Below the pieces are notes generated by a model. It saw nothing but the letters and a program-made list of their open reading frames with translations. It did no database searches and had not been told where the DNA came from. From positions 186,001 through 250,000 of the forward strand of contig NZ_RJPZ01000002.1 of the NCBI RefSeq assembly GCF_003943615.1: a DNA stretch of 64,000 nt. The letters are read 5' to 3'. Shown piece by piece: positions 54,368 through 62,505 of this stretch; the stretch's first letter is position 1, and the number at the start of each line of letters is the position of its first letter. The translations under genes and the position numbers were made by a program. The stretch comes from Streptococcus australis. Its GTDB lineage: Bacteria > Bacillota > Bacilli > Lactobacillales > Streptococcaceae.

Positions 54368-55141
54368 TTAGTTTGCCTTTTCCCATAAGAGCGCAAATTG
54401 GATTGCCAACTCTGCGATTCGATCCTTACTATCTAAGTCCGCATGACTAGATAAGGTTCGGATATCCCATTTTTCTTCCGAAAGGTGATCCGCCGCATAG
54501 AAGAAATGGCAGAGAGCAAAGTCTCGAAAAGTTGCTAAGGCCGCCACTGCAGAACACTCCATATCGACACAGATGGCTCCTGCTTCCTTTCGACGCTTCA
54601 TCTTGTCGATGGTTTCTCGATAGGGAGCATCTGTGGTCCACACTTTTCCCAACTGATAGGAAACCTTGTGACTATCCAGAAAAGATTGGAAGAGAGGAAG
54701 GACTCCCTTGTTCACTTCCACTTCATCACTGGCCGGAAGATAGTGGTAACTGGTTCCCTCGTCTCGAAGGGCAGCTGTCGGAATGATGATGGAGGTCGCC
54801 TCAATATCTTGGTCCAAAACCCCACAAGTCCCAAAGAGAACGAGCTTTTCCATCCCAAATTGAATCAGATCCTCTATAATTCCCACACAGGAAGCAGCCC
54901 CAACAGGCGCATTGAAGACAGCAATCTGTTGGTCTCCAATCGTAATCCCATAGACAATGACTTCAAAGTTAGCCATAGAGGTTCTTGTAATCTCATAATG
55001 TTCGTAATTCTCAAGTAGGCGCGCAAAGGTCACTCTTGAAAAGCAAGAGATGGCTACTTTAGGAAATCCCTCAATTGGTTTGTGTAAGTCCTGTGGATTG
55101 ATAATCGCCTGTCGGTTGGCATCAAATTCTTCTAACAGCAT
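54368..55141 (-). CDS. Nucleoside phosphorylase (uridine phosphorylase/PNP type I)
   Basis: A 257-residue NP-I family phosphorylase. FGTCGVLDQDI (~residues 103-113), the C-terminal DMECSAVAALATF (~194-206, binding the ribose through the ME pair) and AADHL (~215-219) match the family. It splits a nucleoside with phosphate to base and ribose 1-phosphate; whether uridine or a purine nucleoside is preferred is not clear. The start at 55141 has AGAGGAG before it; an ATG six codons upstream lacks such a site. It heads the ECF run, so the ECF module may import its substrate or a precursor. Confidence 0.85.
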   Translation of the reverse strand: MLLEEFDANRQAIINPQDLHKPIEGFPKVAISCFSRVTFARLLENYEHYEITRTSMANFEVIVYGITIGDQQIAVFNAPVGAASCVGIIEDLIQFGMEKLVLFGTCGVLDQDIEATSIIIPTAALRDEGTSYHYLPASDEVEVNKGVLPLFQSFLDSHKVSYQLGKVWTTDAPYRETIDKMKRRKEAGAICVDMECSAVAALATFRDFALCHFFYAADHLSEEKWDIRTLSSHADLDSKDRIAELAIQFALLWEKAN

Positions 55142-55282
55142 CTCTTGCTCCTCTTTCATTTATTCTACTTCTAGTCCTCTATTATACCACAAAACCGGCT
55201 TCTTTCCTTCTAACAAAGGAGCAAGAAGCCCCACTTGTTCGTCTTTTGTGGTAGGAAACAATACAGCTGTCTTCAAAAAAAA

Positions 55283-55480
55283 ATGAAGAGGGGCCACTCA
55301 ACCACTGCGTCAATCGTTGACCTCTTCCCTGATGCAAATAGGTCACTCTTACTAACTCCTACCTCGCTCTCTTGTTTTCAGGCTCGGGAAAAGGGAGAGG
55401 GACAGAAAGCAATAATCAATTAAAAAAATGCTTTCGTCGTCCCTCCCTCGCTCTCTTATTTCTAGGCTCGGGAAAAATTC
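55283..55480. repeat. Degenerate intergenic repeat remnants
   Basis: CCACTCAACCACTGCGT (55295-55311) equals part of the triple-hairpin repeat in reverse. Further on, GAGAGGGACAGAAAGC...GCTTTCGTCGTCCCTCCC (55394-55448) is a diverged version of its third stem. Two imperfect direct copies of CTCGCTCTCTTxTTTxxAGGCTCGGG flank it (about 55361-55390 and 55446-55475). Together these fill the left half of the 496-bp gap before uraA. Confidence 0.7.
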
Positions 55481-55481
55481 G

Positions 55482-55510
55482 TTTACAAAACGAATTTTTT
55501 CTGCTATACT
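55482..55510 (+). promoter_or_regulatory. Promoter of uraA
   Basis: TTTACA (55482-55487), 17 bp, TATACT (55505-55510). The -35 lies inside a hairpin AAATTCGTT/AACGAATTT followed by TTT, which may terminate transcripts entering from the repeat region. Confidence 0.8.
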
Positions 55511-55533
55511 TCTTAGAAGCAAAGGTTTTTAAT

Positions 55534-55616
55534 GTCATCCCGTGAGGTGACAAAGACGCAGAATATGAATAATCTGAGGGCCCTTGCTATGCAAAAAAAT
55601 CATGGGCTCTTTTTTG
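55534..55616 (+). promoter_or_regulatory. PyrR-type attenuator in the uraA leader
   Basis: GTCATCCCGTGAGGTGAC (55534-55551) forms the PyrR-binding hairpin with the loop signature UCCxGxGAGGU. A terminator follows: AGGGCCC (55577-55583) with GGGCTCT (55604-55610) and TTTTTT. In the known mechanism PyrR with UMP holds the first hairpin, prevents antitermination and stops transcription; with low UMP transcription reads into uraA. Confidence 0.85.
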
Positions 55617-55637
55617 GTGCCCAAAAGTGAGGTTATT

Positions 55638-56918
55638 ATGAAAGAAGAATCAACTGTTGATTTGCTCCTGGATGTCGATCAAAGTCCGGCACCCCTAAAA
55701 GGAATCTTATTAAGTTTCCAACACGTTTTTGCCATGTTTGGGGCAACCATCCTGGTACCACTCATCTTAGGCATGCCCGTATCTGTTGCCCTCTTTGCAT
55801 CAGGTGTTGGGACGCTGATCTATATGACTTGTACCGGCTTTAAAGTCCCTGTCTACCTCGGCTCTTCCTTCGCCTTCATCACTGCTATGGCTTTGGCCAT
55901 GAAGGAAATGGGCGGAAAAGTCGATGCAGCCCAAACTGGGGTTATCCTGACTGGTCTGATCTACGTGCTTGTCGCAGCAGGTGTTAAAGTTGCTGGCACT
56001 CGCTGGATTGACAAATTGCTTCCAGCCGTTGTTATTGGACCTATGATTATCGTCATTGGTTTAGGGCTTGCAGGATCCGCTGTTAAGAATGCTGGTTTTG
56101 TTGAAGGAGGAGATTGGAAAAACGCCCTTGTCGCTGTCGTGACCTTCCTAATCGCTGCCTTCATCAACACCAAAGGAAAAGGCTTCTTCAAAATTATTCC
56201 TTTCCTCTTTGCCATTATCGGTGGCTATGTCTTCGCAGTCTGCTTGGGCTTGGTTAACTTCGATCCAGTTCTCAAAGCTAACTGGTTTGAGATTCCTGGC
56301 TTCTATCTTCCTTTCAATACAGGTGGTGCCTTCAAACAATACAACTTGTACTTTGGTCCTGAAACCATCGCCATCTTGCCAATCGCTATCGTAACGATTT
56401 CAGAACATATTGGTGACCATACGGTGCTTAGCCAAATCTGTGGCCGTCAATTCTTGAAACAACCGGGACTTCACCGTACCCTTCTTGGTGACGGAATTGC
56501 AACTTCTGTATCGGCCTTTCTTGGTGGTCCAGCTAATACCACTTATGGAGAAAATACAGGAGTGATTGGGATGACTCGTATTGCTTCTGTATCAGTTATC
56601 CGTAACGCAGCCTTTATCGCAATTGCCCTAAGCTTCCTTGGAAAATTCACAGCATTGATTTCAACAATTCCAAATGCCGTACTTGGTGGGATGTCCATCC
56701 TTCTCTACGGGGTAATCGCAAGCAACGGTTTGAAAGTCTTGATTAAAGAGCGCGTTGACTTCAGCTTGATGCGCAACCTGATTATCGCAAGTGCTATGTT
56801 GGTACTTGGACTTGGTGGTGCAATCCTTAAACTTGGTCCCGTTACACTTTCAGGTACTGCCTTATCAGCTATGACAGGAATCATTCTCAACTTGATCTTG
56901 CCACATGAATCAAACTAA
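55638..56918 (+). CDS. uraA: Uracil/uridine-family permease UraA (PyrP)
   Basis: A 426-residue NCS2 permease with about 14 helices. Motifs: GILLSFQHVFAMFGATILVP (~residues 21-40), the EHIGDH block (~256-261, substrate-binding Glu and His), and NTTYGENTGVIGMTRIASV (~300-318). It imports uracil with protons. The longest ORF starts at 55584 inside the leader terminator; the ATG at 55638 with GAGG upstream is the real start. Regulation by PyrR is read from the leader. Confidence 0.93.
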   Translation: MKEESTVDLLLDVDQSPAPLKGILLSFQHVFAMFGATILVPLILGMPVSVALFASGVGTLIYMTCTGFKVPVYLGSSFAFITAMALAMKEMGGKVDAAQTGVILTGLIYVLVAAGVKVAGTRWIDKLLPAVVIGPMIIVIGLGLAGSAVKNAGFVEGGDWKNALVAVVTFLIAAFINTKGKGFFKIIPFLFAIIGGYVFAVCLGLVNFDPVLKANWFEIPGFYLPFNTGGAFKQYNLYFGPETIAILPIAIVTISEHIGDHTVLSQICGRQFLKQPGLHRTLLGDGIATSVSAFLGGPANTTYGENTGVIGMTRIASVSVIRNAAFIAIALSFLGKFTALISTIPNAVLGGMSILLYGVIASNGLKVLIKERVDFSLMRNLIIASAMLVLGLGGAILKLGPVTLSGTALSAMTGIILNLILPHESN

Positions 56919-56923
56919 TAAAA

Positions 56924-56949
56924 AAAGTTCTCAGAATTGAGAACTTTTT
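56924..56949. terminator. Bidirectional terminator between uraA and the DUF4299 gene
   Basis: AGTTCTCA (56926-56933) pairs with TGAGAACT (56938-56945), with A and T tracts on both sides. It follows the uraA stop by 7 bp and the DUF4299 stop by 3 bp. Confidence 0.85.
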
Positions 56950-56952
56950 TTA

Positions 56953-57849
56953 TTAGACTTGGGCCAATTGCAACAAGCGTTCCTTGGACAATTTTTTGAT
57001 TTCAATTTGATTGGCATCTAACAATTCAAATTCACTTGCATCCAAAGCATCCAGCAGGGCTTCTAGATTTACAGCTGCTACCGGCATATAACTCTCTGGC
57101 ATATCGGGATTTTCAGTGATTTCCACTAAGTTCACTTTCCAGTCGATGACTTCATCCATATTGACCTTCTCTACAAACTCTGCAGGCACAAAAGGCACAC
57201 GTGGCAAAACGGTATCCGTGTCTTCTGTTAGACTGTAACTGCCAATGATGCCTCCCGTTTCGTTCTGACGGTAGAAACGGACTTGACTAAAGAAAGCGGA
57301 GCTGTATTGTACCTTTTTAACCACTTGACTGAACTCCTCTAAAGGTTGAGGAGAATCTAAGATTTTACGGAGGAGCTCACGATCTAAGATAACAGGATGA
57401 GCAAATCCCTGAATCTGGTATTGATGAAGGTCTGGATCTTTTTCTAGATTCTGTAAATTCTTCAACAAATAGGTCTCATAGTCAAAAGAGAAAATAGAAT
57501 CTGCGTCATAGCTGGTCCCCAAATTATCGTGAATCTCATTTCCCAACTGGCGAGCAAGGGCACTGAGCCATTCTAAAATGAGTCGCCAATCTTCAAGGGT
57601 TGCAAAATCTGCAAGGATGAACTGATAAGCATGCTCTTGATCCAGATAGCGAAGGATGATTGGCAAACAGCTCTTTCCATAGCGGATACACATCATAGCT
57701 GGAAAATCTTTGAGAGAGCGACTAAGCATGGCTTCCTCAAAACTGTAGGTAAGTACTCCCTCCACCAAATTTAATACATCTTTAGCCGGCATCACTTTTT
57801 GATAGCCAAACATACTCTTTTTATTTCGAATTGAAAACACAACTGACAT
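56953..57849 (-). CDS. DUF4299-family protein
   Basis: A 298-residue soluble protein of a streptococcal DUF (DUF4299, from memory). MSVVFSIRNKKSMFGYQKVM starts it; MCIRYGKSCLPIILRYLD (~residues 53-70) and an acidic middle (~110-150) follow; the C-terminus ends LSKERLLQLAQV. There is no signal sequence or catalytic motif. It is single-gene with terminators on both sides. Function unknown. Confidence 0.75.
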   Translation of the reverse strand: MSVVFSIRNKKSMFGYQKVMPAKDVLNLVEGVLTYSFEEAMLSRSLKDFPAMMCIRYGKSCLPIILRYLDQEHAYQFILADFATLEDWRLILEWLSALARQLGNEIHDNLGTSYDADSIFSFDYETYLLKNLQNLEKDPDLHQYQIQGFAHPVILDRELLRKILDSPQPLEEFSQVVKKVQYSSAFFSQVRFYRQNETGGIIGSYSLTEDTDTVLPRVPFVPAEFVEKVNMDEVIDWKVNLVEITENPDMPESYMPVAAVNLEALLDALDASEFELLDANQIEIKKLSKERLLQLAQV

Positions 57850-57913
57850 TTGTTTTCTCCTTTATGTAATCGCTTACCGAATTATAGCACAAATTTTCAT
57901 GATTTTCCATATA

Positions 57914-57939
57914 AAAAAACAGCCGAAAGGCTGTTTTTA
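57914..57939 (-). terminator. Terminator of trhO
   Basis: AAAACAGCC (57916-57924) pairs with GGCTGTTTT (57929-57937) around GAAA; on the minus strand T-rich sequence follows. It ends trhO 3 bp after the stop. Confidence 0.85.
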
Positions 57940-57941
57940 TC

Positions 57942-58925
57942 TTATGCAGGTGCTCCATCAAGCGTCTCACCAATGGCTGCCAAACGCTCACTCACCTCTT
58001 CTTGTGACATCTTGTGCTCTTCTACATAGCGATTGCGTGGGTGAACACGGCACTCGTGTGAGCAACCACGGAGGTACTTGTCTTCGTTCTCTTCTGAGGT
58101 CAAGATCCGACGGTTACAGAAGGGATTTCCACAGTTGACATAGCGCTCGCAAGGTGTACCATCGAACCAGTCTTTTCCGACAACACTTGGATCAACATGG
58201 TTGATATCAACCGCAATCCGCTCGTCAAAGACATACATCTTCCCATCCCACAGTTCTCCTTGAACTTCTGGATCTTTTCCGTAAGTCGCGATTCCACCAT
58301 GCAATTGACCGACATCTTTGTAGCCTTCACGCACCATCCAGCCTGAGAATTTCTCACAGCGGACACCACCCGTACAGTAAACTACAACCCGTTTGTCCAT
58401 AAATTTTTCCTTGTTATCACGGACCCATTGTGGCAACTCACGGAAGTTGCGAATGTCTGGACGGATAGCCCCACGGAAGTGTCCAAGGTCGTACTCGTAG
58501 TCGTTACGAGTATCAAGGACAACGGTATCTTCGTCTAGAAGAGCTTCTTTGAACTCTTTTGGAGACAAATAAGCACCTGTTGTTTCAAGTGGATTAATAT
58601 CTTCATCGAAGTTTTCATCCTCTAACCCAAGGTGAACGATTTCCTTTTTGTAGCGAACAAACATCTTCTTAAAAGCTTGCTCTTCTTCCTCATCCATCTT
58701 GAACCAGAGGTCTTCCATGCCTGGAAGACTGTGAACGTAGTCCATGTACTTTTGTGTCGTTTCGTAGTCACCAGAAACAGTTCCGTTGATCCCTTCGTCA
58801 GCGACTAGGATACGCCCTTTGAGGCCAATCGACTTACAGAAAGCCAAGTGGTCTGTCGCAAATTGTTCTGCGTTTTCGATGGGAACATATTTATAGTAAA
58901 GTAAGACACGAATAGGTTTTGCCAT
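57942..58925 (-). CDS. trhO: tRNA uridine(34) hydroxylase TrhO (rhodanese-like)
   Basis: A 327-residue TrhO/YceA protein. The N-terminal ferredoxin-like part starts [18 protein letters not shown]; the rhodanese domain (~residues 125-220) has [19 protein letters not shown] (~136-154) and the active-site loop CTGGVRCEK (~180-188); the C-terminal part has a Cys-rich zinc-like site ([15 protein letters not shown]). It hydroxylates U34 of tRNA on the way to cmo5U/mo5U. The ATG follows AAAAGAGAATCTT. There are 221 bp of featureless sequence upstream. Confidence 0.92.
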   Translation of the reverse strand: MAKPIRVLLYYKYVPIENAEQFATDHLAFCKSIGLKGRILVADEGINGTVSGDYETTQKYMDYVHSLPGMEDLWFKMDEEEEQAFKKMFVRYKKEIVHLGLEDENFDEDINPLETTGAYLSPKEFKEALLDEDTVVLDTRNDYEYDLGHFRGAIRPDIRNFRELPQWVRDNKEKFMDKRVVVYCTGGVRCEKFSGWMVREGYKDVGQLHGGIATYGKDPEVQGELWDGKMYVFDERIAVDINHVDPSVVGKDWFDGTPCERYVNCGNPFCNRRILTSEENEDKYLRGCSHECRVHPRNRYVEEHKMSQEEVSERLAAIGETLDGAPA

Positions 58926-59146
58926 AAGATTCTCTTTTCTAAGATTAAATTATCAGAATTTTTCATTCAACTATACCAGTATACTCTCCCAAGAAAACGA
59001 ATGCAATTTATTTGACCGAAAAATAAAAGCCTGGGATTCCAAACTTTTATTCGAATTTATCGATTATACTTATGAAATGTAAATGAATTTTAGATTTCTA
59101 GTCATGTTTTAGTATATTTCTACGATGACATCAAGGCTTCAACTTC

Positions 59147-59638
59147 TTATTCTTCCATCTCCAACTGGTCCAGATAGTCTTCATAACGTTTCTTCTCTAC
59201 TTTTGCAAGGAGCATCACAAGGAAATTCATCCCCCATACAATCGGAAGATTCAGGAGAAAGGTGATGGGAAGCACTAGCAAGAATTTTGAATGGAAGGGA
59301 TTAGACTGATAGACAGTTTGGTTTAATTGATAATTCTGAGTCCAGATGAATAAGGAAAGAATACAGGTCACTACTATAACACCTGTTAGATTTAGGTAGC
59401 TATAGCTGATAAACCGTACGCCCAATCGTTGACAACGAACAGCATAATAAATTCCCGAGACAATAAGTAAGCTCACTACCATGATTGGACTTAGACCGAC
59501 CTGAGAAGTAAAGATAGACCCCACACTAAAAACGGTTAAGGCAAGAAACAGAAACCCAGCTGTTTCAGCACCAGCCTTATTGGCGAGTCCTTCTTCTCGT
59601 TCATCTATGATTTGTTTGTTCATTAAGTGTAATCTCAT
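59147..59638 (-). CDS. Four-helix membrane protein, operon with XRE regulator
   Basis: A 163-residue protein with hydrophobic helices at about residues 28-45, 48-68, 80-100 and 120-145. The N-terminus IIDEREEGLANKAGAETAG resembles the 'KDERQ' start of small membrane proteins that accompany XRE regulators (DUF6773/DUF3169-like, uncertain). The ATG at 59638 has GGAGGAATAG directly before it and abuts the upstream gene stop. Function unknown. Confidence 0.7.
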   Translation of the reverse strand: MRLHLMNKQIIDEREEGLANKAGAETAGFLFLALTVFSVGSIFTSQVGLSPIMVVSLLIVSGIYYAVRCQRLGVRFISYSYLNLTGVIVVTCILSLFIWTQNYQLNQTVYQSNPFHSKFLLVLPITFLLNLPIVWGMNFLVMLLAKVEKKRYEDYLDQLEMEE

Positions 59639-60118
59639 CTATTCCTCCTCTAACTCTGCCTCGATCTTCTTCTGTTTTTTCCGATTGATAAAGGCGAGTG
59701 GCTTTTCTAACAGATAAGTCAGAAAGGCAAAGACTAAAATGGCAAGGACGATTTTGAGCAGATACTTGGGACTAAGCATAAAGCTCATCGTTTCCCGCTT
59801 TCCAATCACATCCATTACGATCACAAATAAGGCAAATAAGATACCTGAGCCAATGCGACTGAACCAGCTGTCTGTTTCTAACATATCTCGAACATCAATC
59901 CCAGAACTGATTCTTCTGACAAGGGCATAAGCTCCCATGCCAATCAAGAGAATAAGCTCTGGAAAATAGGCTATTAGATCCAAGTCCAGGATACTAGCTT
60001 TCACAAAGGCGGATACTGCAATAAAGCAGGTCATTCCAAGAACAAGTTCCCCTGCAATTTTTCCATCAATCAGCATGGTCCGTTCATCTTTTACAATTGG
60101 TTCTTTCTTTTGTTTCAT
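59639..60118 (-). CDS. Membrane protein with KDER start, operon with XRE regulator
   Basis: A 159-residue protein with four helices (~residues 22-42, 45-65, 88-108 and 120-142) and a charged tail (KKQKKIEAELEEE). PIVKDERTMLIDGKIAGE at ~7-24 matches the N-terminal motif of its downstream neighbour, so the two are probably paralogues. It is preceded 30 nt upstream by the XRE gene. It may sense or alter the membrane; function unknown. Confidence 0.7.
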   Translation of the reverse strand: MKQKKEPIVKDERTMLIDGKIAGELVLGMTCFIAVSAFVKASILDLDLIAYFPELILLIGMGAYALVRRISSGIDVRDMLETDSWFSRIGSGILFALFVIVMDVIGKRETMSFMLSPKYLLKIVLAILVFAFLTYLLEKPLAFINRKKQKKIEAELEEE

Positions 60119-60147
60119 ATGTTTCCTCTTTCTATTGTTTAAAACTG

Positions 60148-60342
60148 TTACTCCCAGAACAGTTGATCCAGTGTCTTATCCAAGGTCTTACAAATGGCCA
60201 GGCAGAGACTGAGGGTTGGATTGTAGTTCCCTGCCTCAATCAGGCCAATGGTCTGGCGGGTCACCCCGATGGCATCTGCAAGATCTCCCTGGGTCATATC
60301 GTGCTCGACCCGGGCCATTTTTAATTTGAGATTTTTTGCCAC
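60148..60342 (-). CDS. Small XRE-family transcriptional regulator (YozG-like)
   Basis: A 64-residue helix-turn-helix protein, almost nothing but the HTH: LKMARVEHDMTQGDLADAIG (~residues 7-26), VTRQTIGLIEAGNYNPTLSL (~27-46), CKTLDKTLDQLFW at the end. Such regulators usually repress their own operon with the membrane proteins behind. The start is a GTG at 60342 with AAGGAAAAG 8 nt upstream; the longer ORF to 60414 covers the promoter. A good promoter lies in front. Confidence 0.82.
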   Translation of the reverse strand: MAKNLKLKMARVEHDMTQGDLADAIGVTRQTIGLIEAGNYNPTLSLCLAICKTLDKTLDQLFWE

Positions 60343-60372
60343 AGGCTTTTCCTTTCTTGTTTTTATAGCTAT

Positions 60373-60400
60373 ATTATACACTATATTTTCTATTTTGCAA
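60373..60400 (-). promoter_or_regulatory. Promoter of the XRE/membrane protein operon
   Basis: TTGCAA (60400-60395), 16 bp, TATAAT (60378-60373) on the minus strand, transcript starting ~25 nt before the GTG at 60342. The surrounding sequence is A/T-rich with loose symmetry (TATAT, ATATA), which could bind the XRE protein. Confidence 0.7.
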
Positions 60401-60441
60401 TATATATCTTGCATTTTGTAAAAAATATTTTAGATAAACAA

Positions 60442-60463
60442 AAAAGCCTGGGAAACCAGGCTT
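60442..60463 (-). terminator. Terminator after the UPF0397 S-component gene
   Basis: AAAGCCTGG (60442-60450) pairs with CCAGGCTTT (60455-60463) around GAAA; T tract on the minus strand. It ends the metNP-S-component run. Confidence 0.85.
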
Positions 60464-60480
60464 TATCTTCTTTTTTTTGA

Positions 60481-61032
60481 TTAATCTTTAGATAAACTTC
60501 CATCTTTTGTTTGGGTACGGGCATAGGCAATCAAGAGAAGAGAACCTGCAATAGCAACCACTAAAGCATTGACAGAACCCGCAACAACACCTTGTAGGAA
60601 GACTTTATTTGGATTATCGTGGTAGATCAAGACATCCCCAACCGGAGCAATCAATCCCCAAATAAGCAAGTTGGCAATGACTTGCACAACGTTAAAAACG
60701 ATCAATTCTTTCTTGGTCACTTCTCCTTTGAGGTCACCGATTTGTTTGCGGAATAAACCAACAAAGAGACCAAATAAGCCACTAGAAATGATCCAAGTCC
60801 ACCAAAGACCACCTGACATAGCGTCCTTAATAGCATGACCGATTAAGCCCATCAAGAAACCAACAATCGGACCAAAGATCACACTAAAGAGGGCTTGAAG
60901 AGCAAATTGCAACTGAATGTTTGTATTTGGAGCTGGCGCCGGAATTGGAATCATCGCAATGACCACAAAGAGGGCTGCTCCAACCCCGATGGCTACAACA
61001 TCCTTAATTGAAAAAAATTGTTTTTGTTTCAT
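60481..61032 (-). CDS. ECF transporter S component, UPF0397 family
   Basis: A 183-residue membrane protein with six helices. [20 protein letters not shown] (~residues 7-26) holds the small-residue helix that docks on EcfT, and [16 protein letters not shown] (~55-70) is typical of UPF0397. In pneumococcus, from memory, this family sits directly next to the 560-residue double ATPase and EcfT; here those genes lie at 51862-54367, 6 kb away. The ligand is unproven (databases often label it riboflavin-type). It starts 13 nt after the SAM hydrolase stop, so the two are cotranscribed. Confidence 0.88.
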   Translation of the reverse strand: MKQKQFFSIKDVVAIGVGAALFVVIAMIPIPAPAPNTNIQLQFALQALFSVIFGPIVGFLMGLIGHAIKDAMSGGLWWTWIISSGLFGLFVGLFRKQIGDLKGEVTKKELIVFNVVQVIANLLIWGLIAPVGDVLIYHDNPNKVFLQGVVAGSVNALVVAIAGSLLLIAYARTQTKDGSLSKD

Positions 61033-61045
61033 ATTTTATCTCCTA

Positions 61046-61894
61046 TTAATTTTCTATTTTTCTAATTTCGATATGCCAAGAAGCCCCAACTCCTACATTA
61101 TAGGCCTTGGCAAAGGATCCCTGGTTGATGGCAAGGCCAACACGATAGAGGGAATTGATATAGAGGATCGGCTGTCCAATCCGCACATCGGCGAAAGACT
61201 TGCCGTAGGTTACTTGGTTTTGGTAAACCAGCATGTCATTGTTATAGATGGTTACTTCAAAGCGTTCCCCAAATTCGGGTTCCAAATGATTAAACTCTTC
61301 CCGAGTAATCGAGGTCCAAAGAGAACCAAAGCGCACATCCAAGATGTCAACGGCTCCTTTGACAAGATTGTCCTCCATAACAGTTTCCACCACTGGAATT
61401 TCTACAATGTGTTCAACACTGAGTTCTGGTCCCACTTCCTCAAAGCTGATATGACCACTGGCTAACTTAGCTCCTGTATAGGCATAGACATCACGCCCGT
61501 GGAAGGTATAAGAAAACTCTGTATTGGCCCGGCGGTTTTTGACCTCTGAAATCTCACGGATAGCAACAATCCCTACATGTTTCTTGATGAAAGATAGGGT
61601 TCCATTATCCGGTGTGACAATGTATTGATTCTTGGCCGTTTTGGCTACGACGCTCTTTCGTTTAGAGCCGACCCCCGGATCGACGACCGAAACAAAGGTT
61701 GTCCCTTCTGGCCAGTAGTCCACCGTCTGAAAGAGGCGGTAACTTCCTTCAAAGATATTATAAGGGGTAATGTCATGGGTCAAGTGGTGAATCTTGAGGG
61801 TTGGTGATTCCTCTAAAGCAACCCCGATCATAGCAGAGACAGCTCCATCCACCAGACCGAAGTCTGACTGAAGGACTAGTAAATTATTGTGCAT
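61046..61894 (-). CDS. SAM hydroxide adenosyltransferase (DUF62 SAM hydrolase)
   Basis: A 282-residue DUF62 enzyme. The signature blocks are LLVLQSDFGLVDGAVSAMIG (~residues 5-24), HLTHDITPYNI (~36-46), FVSVVDPGVGS (~67-77), TPDNGTLSF (~93-101), FHGRDVYA (~129-136) and the C-terminal NSLYRVGLAINQGSFAKAYNV (~249-269). It is related to fluorinase and splits SAM with water to adenosine and methionine. It lies between two ECF S components and next to methionine import genes, so SAM, adenosine or methionine handling is the likely theme. Confidence 0.9.
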   Translation of the reverse strand: MHNNLLVLQSDFGLVDGAVSAMIGVALEESPTLKIHHLTHDITPYNIFEGSYRLFQTVDYWPEGTTFVSVVDPGVGSKRKSVVAKTAKNQYIVTPDNGTLSFIKKHVGIVAIREISEVKNRRANTEFSYTFHGRDVYAYTGAKLASGHISFEEVGPELSVEHIVEIPVVETVMEDNLVKGAVDILDVRFGSLWTSITREEFNHLEPEFGERFEVTIYNNDMLVYQNQVTYGKSFADVRIGQPILYINSLYRVGLAINQGSFAKAYNVGVGASWHIEIRKIEN

Positions 61895-61911
61895 ATTTCT
61901 TCTCCATCATG

Positions 61912-62484
61912 TCATTTTCTATTTAGTTTTTGACAGACCAAGTATCCAAGAAGATAACCTAGCAGAGCTCCAAGAAGAAGGGTCAGTAAAAACCAGCTCA
62001 CCGTTCCCATATTCGACGGTACCATAACACGTTCGATATAATCCATCGATTTCCCACGGGCTAGTAAAGAAGCACGGTAACTAGCTGGTTGGAACCACAT
62101 CATAAGGATAGGCCCTGTCGTCGTAAAGGAAAAGAGGAGGAAAGACACCGCATTGCCTAACTTCGACTGGTAGTGGCCACGGCCTGCGACCAATTCTGCC
62201 AAAAGCCCTCCAACAAGAGCAGGCAGAAAGGCTCCAGCTCCATGACGAGTGAAAAGGAAAAAAGCACCAATCACAAGAGCAACGACTAGAATGGCTCCTG
62301 TTCGTTGAATTTTCTCAACATAGACCTGATAGATTCCTCCACCAACCAGGGCAGAGAAGGCTGGAGCATAGAACATGTTGCCTCGATTGTCAACCAGACT
62401 TCCCAGTAGGACGCCTAATCCAATGGCAAGAAAATACAAGCCTGCAAAGGCTGCAACCTGCTTAAACTGATGTTTCTGTATCAT
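61912..62484 (-). CDS. MptD/TIGR02185-family ECF S component
   Basis: A 190-residue membrane protein with six helices of the Trep_Strep (TIGR02185) family, classed as putative S components. FYAPAFSALVGGGIYQVYVEKI (split about residues 38-59), HGAGAFLPALVGGLLAELVAG (~81-101) and VPSNMGTVSWFLLTLLLGALLGY are its conserved parts. It starts with AAGGTAAATAAAA before the ATG and lies between the SAM hydrolase and metI genes on one strand. Its ligand is unknown. Confidence 0.82.
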   Translation of the reverse strand: MIQKHQFKQVAAFAGLYFLAIGLGVLLGSLVDNRGNMFYAPAFSALVGGGIYQVYVEKIQRTGAILVVALVIGAFFLFTRHGAGAFLPALVGGLLAELVAGRGHYQSKLGNAVSFLLFSFTTTGPILMMWFQPASYRASLLARGKSMDYIERVMVPSNMGTVSWFLLTLLLGALLGYLLGYLVCQKLNRK

Positions 62485-62505
62485 TTTTATTTACCTTCCC
62501 CATCC

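Noticed and set aside
55584-55637. Upstream start of uraA
   Set aside because: The extra 18 codons lie inside the leader terminator and T tract; the ATG at 55638 has GAGG upstream.
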